This document shows, in pieces, positions 16,386 through 26,303 of a stretch of 46,539 nucleotides of DNA. The notes under the pieces are model-generated. The model was not told where the DNA came from. It saw only the letters and a list, made by a program, of their open reading frames with translations, and ran no database searches. The translations under genes and the position numbers were made by a program. Each line of letters opens with the position of its first letter. Position 1 is the stretch's first letter. Origin of the DNA: an uncultured Clostridia bacterium (GTDB taxonomy: Bacteria > Bacillota > Clostridia > Lachnospirales > CAG-274); the NCBI GenBank assembly GCA_947589665.1, contig CANQBJ010000012.1, positions 1 to 46,539 of the forward strand, in the 5' to 3' direction.

Positions 16386-19300
16386 ATGACTAAGCATAAA
16401 AAAATTGGGGCTAAGCGAGGTATTTTGGCAGTATTGCTTATTACTACGCTTATATTTCAGACCCTTGTGACCCCTAATGCCGATGAAATACTTGGCTTGG
16501 AGGACGGCGAGGGCATACTGGAGGATATACTTGTACCTGATGAGGTCGTTTCGGGTCTTGAAGAGAGCGGCGGCGAGATAACACAGGATACCTCCGTTAA
16601 GCTGGAATTCCATAATAAGGATGACGATGTGCTGAGTAAAGCAAAGTCAGGCGAGGGATTCAAGCTTTATATTACAATAGGCGGAGCCTCTGCCATAATT
16701 ACGGAAAATAAGAAAGTGCAGATAGAAATAGACGATGCGCTTTGGCTCAATAACTTCCCCGGCGGCGGTTATGTAGACGGAGAGACATACTCCGTTGAAA
16801 CACCTAAGGACAGCGGAAATATCGTTACATATACCGTACACTGTACAGACGGCAGAAGATATGTTGAGTTTGACGGCGGTTTAGCACAGGGCGCAACGAA
16901 TGGCCTTGAGCTTCAGTGCCGTTTCAAAGCAGGCGTTACCCAAACGGGAACAACAGCTACAGCAACCCTTACAACTTATGATTCCGAAGGCAATAAGGAC
17001 ACAAATGTCAGTACCTCAATACAGGCTGAGGCCGAGCCGGGCTGGGATCATCTTCTTAACAAGAACTATGATGAGCAGGTCCTTGACAAAAACGGCAATG
17101 AATATAAGCTCAGCGATGATCTTGTATTTACAATTACGGAATATGATCATAATCTTGTAAGCGGCACGGATACAGATGGTGATCATATACCTGATACCGA
17201 TCTTACATATGACGGCATTTCAAGTGATAATTTAATAGGAAAGTATTTTACATCACAGGTAGATATTGAAAACGTATATAAATTCCCCCAGGGAATGTAT
17301 ATACCGAAGGATCAATTCAACAATAACACTACTGATGGCGCCATTACCGTTACCGGTGATGGTCTTGAAAATGTTGAGATAATACCTACCTATGATGAAA
17401 ACAATCCCGACAGGGTTGTAGGCTTTACTGTAAAGGCTACAAAGAAAACTCCCGATAAGGAACATCAGATGCCTAAATTTGATGTTCAGGTCAAAATAAA
17501 CAAGTGGGCAGTTTCCTTTGACGAAAGCTTCCCAGAGGAAGCTGAGCTTGAATCAAGCCTTAACACAAGGTATACAGATTATTTCGGAGGCACTCACGAT
17601 ATAGAGGGCAGTGCAGATGTTACCCTTAAGCTCAGACGCCCTAAGGAGTTTGACGCTTCTCTTGAAAATGCTTTTGAAAAGAGTATTGCCGATGTATGCG
17701 ATGCCTTTGGAACATATAATTCATATACAAGCTATGGTTATGTTTTTGCCGGAGATATAATTTTATATAAGATAACGGGCTATAACAACGGCGATACGGT
17801 ACTTAATAATTTACGGTTTTCGGATAATATTCCCGAAGGACTTGAGCCCGTAACTCCGGAGGAGTTAAATGCTATAAAGGACAAATTCGAGAAATACGAA
17901 TTTAGCTCAAAGGACTATTCCGACAGGTATGTCAACATAAATGGAAAAAATTGTGTTGCATGGGTTGAAATAGACGGTCAGCTTCAGCCGGGCGGGGCTT
18001 ACAGCAACGGTAATGAAATAGTATTCCAAGGCAGCAATATACCGTCAGGGAAATCTATTGACGGATATATCGCGCTTAGAGTAAAGGACGACCATAAGGA
18101 CTCTATATCAAATATTGCCAACATGACATACAATGAAGTTCCGCGCAATGAGGATGTCACTGTAGAGGTACAGGAGAAAAAGCCCGGTATAGGTGTTAAA
18201 AAGACTGCAGATAAGACTATAGTAAATGTTGATAACGTGTTCAATTACACGATCGAGCTTAGCAATCCGGGTCAGATAGAGGGAACATATACATTTAACG
18301 ATGCTATTCCCGATGAATTGGATATAAACGGAAATATTACCGTAGAGCCACAGGGTATTGCAGGTCCTGTAATAATAGACGGCAACAATATATCTCTTGA
18401 TGAGTTTAAAATGCAGCCCGGTGAGAAGATAACTATCACCGTTCCCGTAAAGGTAAACGATAAGCTTACCGAGGAAAACAACAAATTTACAAATACTGCA
18501 TATTTATATAACAAGGAAAGGGATGCAACGGGAGATAGCTCTGTTACGGTAGAAAGGGATAATTTCAATCCCAAGGATTATTTATTTACAAAAGAGGCTT
18601 CAACTCCCTATGCAAAGCCCGGAGAGTATATTGACTACACTATTGTTCTGAAAAATGAAACGAAATATCCGGTCAAGTATTCCGAGGATGATCCTCTTGT
18701 TATAGAAGATACTCTTCCCGATGGTCTTTCATATGTAAGCGCTTCATCCAACAGTGATAAATTCAAGGTATCAAATGACGGAAACAAGATAACATTTACC
18801 TGTACAGAAACGGTAAATGTCGGTGAGGAAATTAGATTTACTATTCATGCAAGGGTAAATGAGGATGTTGAGCCGGGCAAGGTAATAAAGAATGTAGCTT
18901 TCCTCCATGACGGCGACTTTTCAAAGCCAAGCGAGGGTGAAAAAGACGGCAATGGCGGAGAGGTCCATGTGACAAATCCGGGCGGCGATACCTATGTTGA
19001 AAAGAGAATAAGCGACTATCAGGGCAACGATATTACGGACAGCCACATACTTCCCGATGAAAATATCGGAAAGGACGTTACATTTACTATAAAGGTAAGA
19101 AACAATAGTAGTGAAGTATGCAATTCTCTTGATATAAAAGATGTGCTTAGCGGCGGTTGGTACAGCTGCGCAGATACTGAAAATAAGCTTAAGTTCAAGG
19201 TAAAGAGCTTTGAAAACGTAAGCGGTCTTACTGGTGACGAGGAATGGAGTTATTACTGCTGGAGCATGGGCAATCCCTATGATTTCCGTGTGACAATAGA

Positions 19301-22300
19301 TAACGATACCTCAAAGTCCGATAATTTCGATGAGAACAACAGACTTATAGAGAAGCATATTGAAGGCTTTGCCGTAAAGCCCGGCGGTTGGATAGAGTTT
19401 GAATATACTCTTAAGCTTAATGAGGGCTTCAGTTCAGGCACTAATAATGTTACTGTAAACGACGGCTCATCAGAGGTGCAATACGGTATGGCATCTGCTT
19501 ATCCAAGACTCAGGCTTGAAAAGAAGCAGATAGATGTATCAGGCAATAATCCCGTAAAGGATGAAAACGGAAATATCGTAGACAAAAGCGGATACAACGT
19601 AAAGGCTGCCGCTTCAAAAGATGAGCTGTACAATATTCTTAAAGAGCTTAAATTCACATATAATATAAGCATTTATAATGACAGCAATACAAACTTTACG
19701 GATAAGGGCTTCACTATAACGGATATACTTCCCGAAGATATGGAGCTTGTTGAAAATGGCTATACTATATGGGACGGCTCCTATACAGTGCTTGTAAGAG
19801 GTAATCCCGATGGTGTTTATAACAACAGAGGCGTTATTAAAGACTGTAAAATAGAGTATGATACATTTACCGATCCTAAGACAAATAAGCAGAGGGTAAG
19901 GATAACGGTTACATTCCCTAATGGTATTACGATTTATCCCTATGCTCCGCAATATCCTGAAAATGACAAGACCATAAGCGTAGAGTATGCTGCAAAGCTT
20001 ACGGACGCAAAGGCAAGAGAGCTTGCAGACAACGCAATACAGGGTACGGACGGTCTGTACTATGTACAGAAAAGCGAGTATGACAACTCTGTTGCAATAA
20101 AGACGGAAAATGATTTCCTTAACCCCGGCGGCGAGATCACCAAAGAGGAGACCGACAAGAAAACAGTCACTGTAAAGGAAGAAACAATACACCCCGGTAT
20201 AGGCAAGAAGGGTATAGGCTCCTTTGCAGTATCCTCACCAAGCCTTAACGAGGTCGGCGGAGTTGTTACTGCAGGCGATAATATTGCCTGGACAATAGCC
20301 GTTATAAACGAAAGAGACGAAAACGGCGGCGGCGCTGTTATGAAGGACTTCGTGGTAGAGGATATACTTCCCGGCGCATATACCTATATGGATTATGAGG
20401 ATGTAGGTCTTACAAATTGGTGGCCTACGATATACAAGAGTAACGAGGTTACAGGAGAAAGAACAGAGCTTGAATTCTTTAATCCTGTTGTAACTCACAA
20501 CTCTGGCGGTCAGGATATAGCCACATGGGATTTCACAGGCATGGAGGATTATTACCTTGCGCCTGGCGAATACCTGGAAATATCCTTTGCCACAAAGATA
20601 AAGTCAAGCGGTGTATCAGGCGTTATAAAGAATGACGCTGCTCTTAAGGTAAAGGGCAAGTATAGTGCTGAGAACATACCTTCAGGTCATGAGATCGAAG
20701 GTGGCGTAGGTGCCAGTGGTATATTCAATATACTTAACTTTGCTACAGAATCCTATAAGCAGATAGAATATACTCCTCATTCCGAGCATAAGAACGATCC
20801 TATACACGACACAGGCGTAAGCTACAAGGTTGAGCCTGATAACTATGTTCAGGGTATGCAGGGCGAAAATGTCACATATACCCTTAATATACAGAATAAC
20901 TCAAACCAGGCGATAAAGGAATTTTCCGTTATAGACAGACTGCCCTTCGTAGGCGATATCGGTGTTATTACGGACTATCAGAGAGATTCCAAGTTCGATG
21001 TTGCATGGGAGAATTTCCTTTCTGCTACAGTATACAACAGAAACGGCACTCAGGATAATATTCAGGTAAATCTATCCTTCTCTGATGATAAGACTACTAC
21101 CTTCCACGAAAATGCTGACGGCTCAGTGCCTGCAGACTGGAAGGGCGGCAGCGAGCGTGTTGTATGGAGCGAAAATCCTAATGCGACTACTGCTCTTGTA
21201 AGATTTATGTTCCCTGCCGATTATGAGATAAAGCCCGGTTCACGTGTTGAGATCAAGTTTACCGGACTTGTACCTGAGGTAGTTACAAATATCGGCGAAA
21301 GCAATATCGCATGGAATAACTTTGCTTATTCCTTTGCCAAGACCAGAGGCTCTGCTCAGACGCTTATTGCCGAGCCTGCAAGAGTCGGCGTATGGGTACA
21401 GGGCAAGGGCGATGACGGCCGCATAACTATACACAAGACATTTAAGTCTGAAAGCGGCTCATCGGGTACATTCTACTTTGGCGTATTTGTCAAGGACGGC
21501 GAAGGCTACAAGAGAGTCGGCAATATCAAGTCACTCAATATAAAGGGCTCAGCCGATGGCATCGCAAAGGATGTTGTATTCCAGAATTTGCCTTATGACG
21601 CTGTGACAGGTACGGATTATTACGTATTCGAAACAGATATAAAGGGCAATATAATAGAAAACGATGCTATAAGCGGTTCTGTCAAGGTAAGGTATGATGG
21701 CGATAACCTTGTTCATCTTTCAAGAGATACAAACAAGGGTGAGGTAAATATCTCCAACGATGAGTTCACCACTACTACGGAGTCAACTACGGAGACAACC
21801 ACAACAACGACCACAACGACCACGACCACGACAACAACTACAACGACAACCACGACAACCACGACAACAACGACTACGACTACGACAACCACAACTACGG
21901 AGTCAACGACAGAGTCAACTACATCAACATCGACAACATCAACGTCGACTACAACTACGGAGTCAACGACAGAGTCAACTACATCAACATCGACAACATC
22001 AACGTCGACTACGACTACGGAGTCAACGACAGAGTCAACTACATCAACATCGACAACATCAACGTCGACTACGACTACGGAGTCAACAACCGAGACAACG
22101 ACTACAACGTCAACGTCGACATCGACAACAACGACAACGACTACGACGACAACGTCGACAACGTCAACGTCGACTACGACAACGACAACAACGACAACAA
22201 CGACAACGTCAACGTCGACTACGACAACGACAACAACGACAACAACGACAACGTCAACATCGACAACGTCAACATCGACAACGACAACCACAACATCGAC

Positions 22301-23522
22301 ATCGACAACATCGACATCGACAACCACAACGACCGAATCAACGACGGAATCTACGTCGGAGACCACAACGAAACCGTCTTACGGTCCGCACGAGACGACT
22401 ACAACAACGATGTCAACAACGTCAACCAGTGAATCGACGAGTGAGTCAACAACGTCAACGTCAACATCGACAACAACGTCAACGTCAACATCGACAACAA
22501 CGTCAACGTCGACTACGACAACATCGACATCGACAACAACAACGTCAACGTCGACTACGACAACAACAACGACTACTACAACAACGACTACAACAACTAC
22601 AACAACGTCGACAACGACTACAACGGAATCCACAACGGAGAGCACAACTACAACAACGCAGACTACAACAAAGCCTACGACACCTCCGCCGGGTCCGAAG
22701 CCGACTACAACTACAATGTCGACAACGACGACCACCGAGTCGACGACTGAAACGACAACGACAACATCGACCTCAACAACGTCGACAACGACAACGACTA
22801 CAACTACAACGACAACAACTACAACGACTACAACTACAACGACTACAACAACGGAATCCACAACGGAGAGTACAACTACAACAACGCAGGCTACAACAAA
22901 GCCTACGACACCTCCGCCGGGTCCGAAACCGACAACAACTACTACTACAACTACAACAACGACCACTACTGTAACAACAGAAGCGCCTACAGAGGTTACC
23001 ACAAAGCCGGGCGGAGGTCATGGATATAAGCCGCCTCAGACTACAACGGAGGCAGATACCGAGACTACCACCGAGACTACAACGGTAACCACGGAAACAA
23101 CTACAGAGCTTACTACGGAAACAACCGAAACAACTACCGTTTCAGGCAATAACAATAGACCTGAGTATACTACAGAGCTTACTACGGAAACTACCACAAA
23201 TGGCAGTGGCGGCGGTACTCCTCCGGATGAGGATAGTCCAACGGGTTCTACCAACAGAAGAGGAAATAGGCCAAATAGCTCAACTTCGGCAACTCCGAGT
23301 GCAACAAGCTCAACCGGCAGAACTGGCAGCAGACCAAACAGCTCTACATCCGCATCAAGAAGCGGAAATGGCACGGGAACAAGCAGAAACGGCGCTAATG
23401 GCTCTGTAAACGGCTCTTCACCGAGAACAGGCGACAATACAGCCCTTCCACTTGCATGGACTGCTTTGTTGGGCGCTTGCGGAATACTTCTTATTACATT
23501 TCGTAAGAAAAGAGAAGAGTAA
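16386..23522 (+). CDS. Giant sortase-anchored adhesin with threonine-rich stalk
   Basis: A 2378-residue surface protein. Signal peptide 1-33. Residues about 35-1670 hold repeated beta-sandwich domains of the DUF11/isopeptide-adhesin kind, with starts near 599 (KPGIGVKKTADKTIVNV), 727, 866, 1042, 1269 (HPGIGKKGIGS) and 1479; phrases such as NYTIELSNPG and VTFTIKVRNNS recur. About 1676-1790 is a SpaA/prealbumin-like domain (GRITIHKTF...GTFYFGVFV). Residues 1795-2270 are a mucin-like Thr/Ser/Glu stalk. A Gly/Ser/Asn linker follows, and the end is a sorting signal: PRTGD (2346-2350), hydrophobic segment, RKKREE. PRTG replaces canonical LPXTG. It probably projects from the wall and binds a host, fibre or cell ligand. 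The ATG at 16386 lies 8 nt after AAGGGTGG; the GTG at 16374 is less likely. No sortase gene is in the window. Confidence 0.85.
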   Translation: MTKHKKIGAKRGILAVLLITTLIFQTLVTPNADEILGLEDGEGILEDILVPDEVVSGLEESGGEITQDTSVKLEFHNKDDDVLSKAKSGEGFKLYITIGGASAIITENKKVQIEIDDALWLNNFPGGGYVDGETYSVETPKDSGNIVTYTVHCTDGRRYVEFDGGLAQGATNGLELQCRFKAGVTQTGTTATATLTTYDSEGNKDTNVSTSIQAEAEPGWDHLLNKNYDEQVLDKNGNEYKLSDDLVFTITEYDHNLVSGTDTDGDHIPDTDLTYDGISSDNLIGKYFTSQVDIENVYKFPQGMYIPKDQFNNNTTDGAITVTGDGLENVEIIPTYDENNPDRVVGFTVKATKKTPDKEHQMPKFDVQVKINKWAVSFDESFPEEAELESSLNTRYTDYFGGTHDIEGSADVTLKLRRPKEFDASLENAFEKSIADVCDAFGTYNSYTSYGYVFAGDIILYKITGYNNGDTVLNNLRFSDNIPEGLEPVTPEELNAIKDKFEKYEFSSKDYSDRYVNINGKNCVAWVEIDGQLQPGGAYSNGNEIVFQGSNIPSGKSIDGYIALRVKDDHKDSISNIANMTYNEVPRNEDVTVEVQEKKPGIGVKKTADKTIVNVDNVFNYTIELSNPGQIEGTYTFNDAIPDELDINGNITVEPQGIAGPVIIDGNNISLDEFKMQPGEKITITVPVKVNDKLTEENNKFTNTAYLYNKERDATGDSSVTVERDNFNPKDYLFTKEASTPYAKPGEYIDYTIVLKNETKYPVKYSEDDPLVIEDTLPDGLSYVSASSNSDKFKVSNDGNKITFTCTETVNVGEEIRFTIHARVNEDVEPGKVIKNVAFLHDGDFSKPSEGEKDGNGGEVHVTNPGGDTYVEKRISDYQGNDITDSHILPDENIGKDVTFTIKVRNNSSEVCNSLDIKDVLSGGWYSCADTENKLKFKVKSFENVSGLTGDEEWSYYCWSMGNPYDFRVTIDNDTSKSDNFDENNRLIEKHIEGFAVKPGGWIEFEYTLKLNEGFSSGTNNVTVNDGSSEVQYGMASAYPRLRLEKKQIDVSGNNPVKDENGNIVDKSGYNVKAAASKDELYNILKELKFTYNISIYNDSNTNFTDKGFTITDILPEDMELVENGYTIWDGSYTVLVRGNPDGVYNNRGVIKDCKIEYDTFTDPKTNKQRVRITVTFPNGITIYPYAPQYPENDKTISVEYAAKLTDAKARELADNAIQGTDGLYYVQKSEYDNSVAIKTENDFLNPGGEITKEETDKKTVTVKEETIHPGIGKKGIGSFAVSSPSLNEVGGVVTAGDNIAWTIAVINERDENGGGAVMKDFVVEDILPGAYTYMDYEDVGLTNWWPTIYKSNEVTGERTELEFFNPVVTHNSGGQDIATWDFTGMEDYYLAPGEYLEISFATKIKSSGVSGVIKNDAALKVKGKYSAENIPSGHEIEGGVGASGIFNILNFATESYKQIEYTPHSEHKNDPIHDTGVSYKVEPDNYVQGMQGENVTYTLNIQNNSNQAIKEFSVIDRLPFVGDIGVITDYQRDSKFDVAWENFLSATVYNRNGTQDNIQVNLSFSDDKTTTFHENADGSVPADWKGGSERVVWSENPNATTALVRFMFPADYEIKPGSRVEIKFTGLVPEVVTNIGESNIAWNNFAYSFAKTRGSAQTLIAEPARVGVWVQGKGDDGRITIHKTFKSESGSSGTFYFGVFVKDGEGYKRVGNIKSLNIKGSADGIAKDVVFQNLPYDAVTGTDYYVFETDIKGNIIENDAISGSVKVRYDGDNLVHLSRDTNKGEVNISNDEFTTTTESTTETTTTTTTTTTTTTTTTTTTTTTTTTTTTTTTTTTTESTTESTTSTSTTSTSTTTTESTTESTTSTSTTSTSTTTTESTTESTTSTSTTSTSTTTTESTTETTTTTSTSTSTTTTTTTTTTSTTSTSTTTTTTTTTTTTSTSTTTTTTTTTTTTSTSTTSTSTTTTTTSTSTTSTSTTTTTESTTESTSETTTKPSYGPHETTTTTMSTTSTSESTSESTTSTSTSTTTSTSTSTTTSTSTTTTSTSTTTTSTSTTTTTTTTTTTTTTTTTTSTTTTTESTTESTTTTTQTTTKPTTPPPGPKPTTTTMSTTTTTESTTETTTTTSTSTTSTTTTTTTTTTTTTTTTTTTTTTTESTTESTTTTTQATTKPTTPPPGPKPTTTTTTTTTTTTTVTTEAPTEVTTKPGGGHGYKPPQTTTEADTETTTETTTVTTETTTELTTETTETTTVSGNNNRPEYTTELTTETTTNGSGGGTPPDEDSPTGSTNRRGNRPNSSTSATPSATSSTGRTGSRPNSSTSASRSGNGTGTSRNGANGSVNGSSPRTGDNTALPLAWTALLGACGILLITFRKKREE
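21901..22080 (+). repeat. Three tandem 60-bp units
   Basis: Units at 21901, 21961 and 22021 are the same apart from one A/G change near the end of the first unit. Each codes for 20 residues (TESTTEST followed by TSTSTTSTSTT-type text). A sign of recent expansion. Confidence 0.93.
22623..22707 (+). repeat. 85-bp stalk repeat, copy 1
   Basis: Codes for a TESTTESTTTTTQTTTKPT-like segment then TPPPGPKPTT. It recurs 228 bp (76 codons) downstream, at 22851-22935, with few changes. The Pro-rich part breaks up the Thr run. Confidence 0.85.
22851..22935 (+). repeat. 85-bp stalk repeat, copy 2
   Basis: In-frame repeat of 22623-22707, with TTQATTKPTTPPPGPKPTT. Confidence 0.85.
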
Positions 23523-23566
23523 AAAGTGATGTTGTATGATCATGTTGCTGTTAGGCATTAATGGAA

Positions 23567-23597
23567 AGAGGCTATCGCATTTGCGATAGCCTCTTTT
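23567..23597 (+). terminator. Terminator of the adhesin gene
   Basis: AGAGGCTATCGCA / TGCGATAGCCTCT, 13-bp perfect stem with a TT loop and TTT after it. Confidence 0.88.
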
Positions 23598-23660
23598 GTC
23601 AGTGAAATGGTTTTTATTTATTAAAATTTATATATATTTATATGATGGAGATTATTATAC

Positions 23661-23933
23661 TAAATTTTTGTTTAACGTAGAAAAACGACCCTTCCACCAA
23701 CCTTCGGTTGGTCCCCCTCCCCTCCGACGCTGACGCTAGGGGAGGTTATTTACCGCAAGGCGGTGGCAGCAGCTTAGTTGTTGTTTTTCTAAGTAAATTA
23801 GCGACTTTGAAAGACGCATACCTAAAGCTCCCCTTCGCAAGGGGAGCTGTCAGCCGCGGCAAAAGCTTATATAAAAATAGCTGTGAACGGGGCTGACTGA
23901 GAGGTCGAACCTATTCATATAAACACAAATTTA
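23661..23933 (+). repeat. Modular intergenic repeat, copy E
   Basis: Full copy in a convergent gap, with ends TAAATTTTTGTTTA and TAAACACAAATTTA. The second hairpin tip is TCCGACGCTGACGCTA, one base different from A, B and F. The distal module is like D. Confidence 0.9.
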
Positions 23934-23962
23934 TAAAAACGCAAAAATATTTACTCCGATTA

Positions 23963-23997
23963 CAAAAAGGGGCTGTCGCATTTAATGCGGCAGCCTC
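23963..23997 (-). terminator. Terminator of the P-loop protein gene
   Basis: On the minus strand a GAGGCTGCCGCAT / ATGCGACAGCCCC stem with few mismatches is followed by TTTTT. It is 14 bp past the stop codon. Confidence 0.85.
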
Positions 23998-24010
23998 TGT
24001 TACAGCTTTA

Positions 24011-25918
24011 TCAAAGCTTAGGTATTAAATTGTAGTAGTCCTCAACGGATGCGTCGTTAAGCACTGCATCGATTATCTTCTTGCCAAGGGGATCAAGGTC
24101 AGTGGTATTGAACTGCTTGATCTGTTCCTTAAAGAAGTCCGTAAGCTTCTTAGCGCCGATGTCATAGGTCTCATTGCCTACACGACCCTGAAGGTTTACC
24201 TTAAGCAAACCGGGATTGATAGGAGTACCGTCTATCTTGACTGACTTAGGAATATAGCCAAGAAGTGAGCATCTTGCCGCTTCAAGCTGTTCGGGCTTAA
24301 AGCGTGCGCCGCCGCGCCTTGCAAGGTATTCCCTTGTTACCCACTCACCGGCAAAGCCTACCTTATAGGCGCCTATATACTGGTTGGGTATAAGGACATA
24401 GCGTGTGCTTGGTGTATCTAAAATCTGCTTTAAAAGAAGATTAGCCTGATCTACCTTCTTGCCTGTGGCAAAGGGCCAGTATGAACCTACACCCTCGCTT
24501 TTCATAGCGTTGCCTGCTGAATCTATAATAGATGGATTAGCAAAGCCTCTTGGCGCTACAAGTCTCCATATCCATGCAAGGGCAGGAGGAAGAACGTGGA
24601 ACATACCTATAATACCGTAATCGGGATGCTCCTTGGTAGTAGGTGGCGTCCTTATGCCAAAGCTTCTTACATCTACCTCGGCTGTGCCGTAGACAATGTT
24701 ATTCTTAAGCTTTCTGGGCATTATTATCCTTGGGTTAGGACAAGGCACGCCGGGAGCGTCCTCTATATGATCCCATATAAGACAGGTTGAATCCGGCACT
24801 GCATTCATATTAAGGAATACCAGCGGCTCCTTTGGATGGCAGCAAGCCTTTTCTGTCTCGGGCTCTGTACCGTACTGATCTATATGGTCAACTCTCAGAA
24901 ACCAGCCGTACTCAGCATCGCATACCACAAGCTTTCTCTTGGTGTGATCCTGAATTGAGGGATGGGCAAGAGCCATATCGTCTGTAATAGGGTTAAGAGT
25001 GACCGTATCTGTAATATTTACATAGGTCTCCTCGCCTGTTCTGATATTGGTGGCAAGAAGCACCTTGCCGTCGGGTTCTCTGTGTATAGGCTCCGTCATC
25101 TCTGACTTGCCGCCGCCTGAGGCGCCTTCGTGCATTATGGTAAGCTCTAATTCATATGGAGTAACTACCTTTACAGTAGAGGCATGGAGAGTTACCCAGC
25201 CCTCCTCCTCGCCTATGTGAAGAAGTATGGAATATACACCCTTCTTGGCAGAGGGGCCTAAGTAAAGGTTGTAGCTGAATATTTCCTGCATATCGTAAAG
25301 TCTGTTATGTACGACTATCTGCTTGCCGTCATAATGAGTGTGACGGAAAGGCGGAGCTACATATATAACAGCCTTTGGTTTGAAATAGTTAGGCAGCTTG
25401 CTTGCCGGTATAAAGCCCTGAAGCTCTGCCAGAGCCGTAGCGAAGAATGCTGCATTGCCCGGCACTACGGCAAGACAGGGATAACCTATGCCCATTGAAA
25501 TATTACCTGCGTAGAAGGGTACTATTACAAGAGAATCCTGCTGTCTGAGCCATTGGAAGGTCTCCTGCCTAATAGGCTCGAAGGGCTTGCCGAAACGCTC
25601 CATATGAGTGGGCTTATCGGTAGGCAGATCGTCTGCTATTACCATGGAGTTAGGGTCTCTTCTTCTCAGAGATATATCGTCAAAGTTTATAACGATACCG
25701 TTCTTACACTTAGTGATGTAAGCCTCTCTTATCTTCTCGCCGTTTACGTCAAAATAAATATCGTTTGTCTTCTTATCCTTGCCTCCCATAGCAAGGTCAA
25801 AAAGCTCTTCTTTAGTTTCCGGAATAATTATCTCGGCATCGCTTTTCTTAATAATGTCGTTAAGACACTGATGCAAAAGCATTTTGTTAATGGCGCTGCC
25901 GTTTTTCTTTACTGCCAT
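24011..25918 (-). CDS. Large protein with HPr-kinase/PEPCK-like P-loop (DUF4914-like)
   Basis: A 635-residue cytosolic protein with no signal peptide or membrane segment. The clearest motif is GASGGGKSE (265-273, Lys271), preceded by WVTLHASTVKVV. That pairing mirrors HPr kinase/phosphorylase, where a TVHG-type strand precedes the loop GxSGxGKSE, and is close to the P-loop of PEP carboxykinase. Other conserved-looking blocks are PFYAGNISMGIGYPC, PPFRHTHYDGKQIVVHN and PRGFANPSI. From memory the sequence matches DUF4914, a family of about 630 residues with no known function in Clostridia and Bacteroidetes. It is not a standard ATP- or GTP-PEPCK: total sequence and active-site phrases differ. 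It probably binds a nucleotide and may be a kinase or phosphotransferase. AAGGAGG precedes the ATG. Single-gene transcript. Confidence 0.7.
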   Translation of the reverse strand: MAVKKNGSAINKMLLHQCLNDIIKKSDAEIIIPETKEELFDLAMGGKDKKTNDIYFDVNGEKIREAYITKCKNGIVINFDDISLRRRDPNSMVIADDLPTDKPTHMERFGKPFEPIRQETFQWLRQQDSLVIVPFYAGNISMGIGYPCLAVVPGNAAFFATALAELQGFIPASKLPNYFKPKAVIYVAPPFRHTHYDGKQIVVHNRLYDMQEIFSYNLYLGPSAKKGVYSILLHIGEEEGWVTLHASTVKVVTPYELELTIMHEGASGGGKSEMTEPIHREPDGKVLLATNIRTGEETYVNITDTVTLNPITDDMALAHPSIQDHTKRKLVVCDAEYGWFLRVDHIDQYGTEPETEKACCHPKEPLVFLNMNAVPDSTCLIWDHIEDAPGVPCPNPRIIMPRKLKNNIVYGTAEVDVRSFGIRTPPTTKEHPDYGIIGMFHVLPPALAWIWRLVAPRGFANPSIIDSAGNAMKSEGVGSYWPFATGKKVDQANLLLKQILDTPSTRYVLIPNQYIGAYKVGFAGEWVTREYLARRGGARFKPEQLEAARCSLLGYIPKSVKIDGTPINPGLLKVNLQGRVGNETYDIGAKKLTDFFKEQIKQFNTTDLDPLGKKIIDAVLNDASVEDYYNLIPKL

Positions 25919-26123
25919 GTGGAACCTCCTTCATAAAATAAATATAGGTCTCTCCCCCACAATTTATTTATATCTATAATAACATTTTTGCTATAGAAAA
26001 GCAACAAAAAAAGCGAAATAATTCGTTTTTTATAAAAAATGACGCACAAACTTAAAATAATTACAAAAAAACTGTGTAAAATAAAGCTGTTTATAGTATA
26101 ATAACACAAGACGAGAATTAAAA
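25919..26123. other. AT-rich divergent upstream region
   Basis: No gene is supported. It contains the promoter zone of the P-loop gene on the minus strand (TATACT near 26096), whose -35 is weak. Confidence 0.35.
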
Positions 26124-26151
26124 TTGTCCGACAAATGCAATATTTGGACAA
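26124..26151. promoter_or_regulatory. Imperfect inverted repeat in a divergent gap
   Basis: TTGTCC (26124) faces GGACAA (26146-26151), with inner CAAAT/ATTTG arms. Candidate operator between the P-loop gene and the membrane-protein gene; the regulator is unknown. Confidence 0.4.
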
Positions 26152-26197
26152 CAATAATTCAAATTAAATGATAATTATTTTCTTTTATAATCTTGTG

Positions 26198-26226
26198 TTT
26201 ACTTTTTTTATCTATTGTGGTAAAAT
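26198..26226 (+). promoter_or_regulatory. Predicted promoter of the membrane protein-murC unit
   Basis: TTTACT, 17-nt spacer, TAAAAT; the start codon is 78 nt after the -10 box. Confidence 0.6.
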
Positions 26227-26303
26227 ATAATGCGAAACATTGATATATGACAATGGCAAAGGATATATCTGATCTGCATTATTAATACTAAAGGGAGAAT
26301 ACT

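Larger units (their letters stand above)
21768..23200 (+). repeat. Low-complexity Thr-codon tract
   Basis: About 1.4 kb coding almost only Thr with Ser and Glu. ACA, ACG, ACT and ACC are mixed, so the DNA is less repetitive than the protein. It yields long spurious open frames on both strands. Confidence 0.9.

Noticed and set aside
21901..22080. Possible CRISPR-like array
   Set aside because: The 60-bp units are contiguous and in frame with no unique spacers; no cas genes are present.
21713..22366. Long antisense frame of Val/Asp repeats
   Set aside because: It mirrors the Thr-codon tract on the other strand; no ribosome site and no plausible protein. The same applies to 22379-23002.
21760..22974. 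404-codon Arg/Gln-rich frame on the plus strand
   Set aside because: Frame-shifted reading of the Thr tract of the adhesin gene.
23708..23896. Open frame of 62 codons inside repeat copy E
   Set aside because: It is the translation of the intergenic repeat; the same text with frame breaks appears in other copies, and no ribosome site is present.
24011..25918. Annotation as phosphoenolpyruvate carboxykinase
   Set aside because: Only the P-loop region is alike; the other PEPCK active-site motifs are not found.
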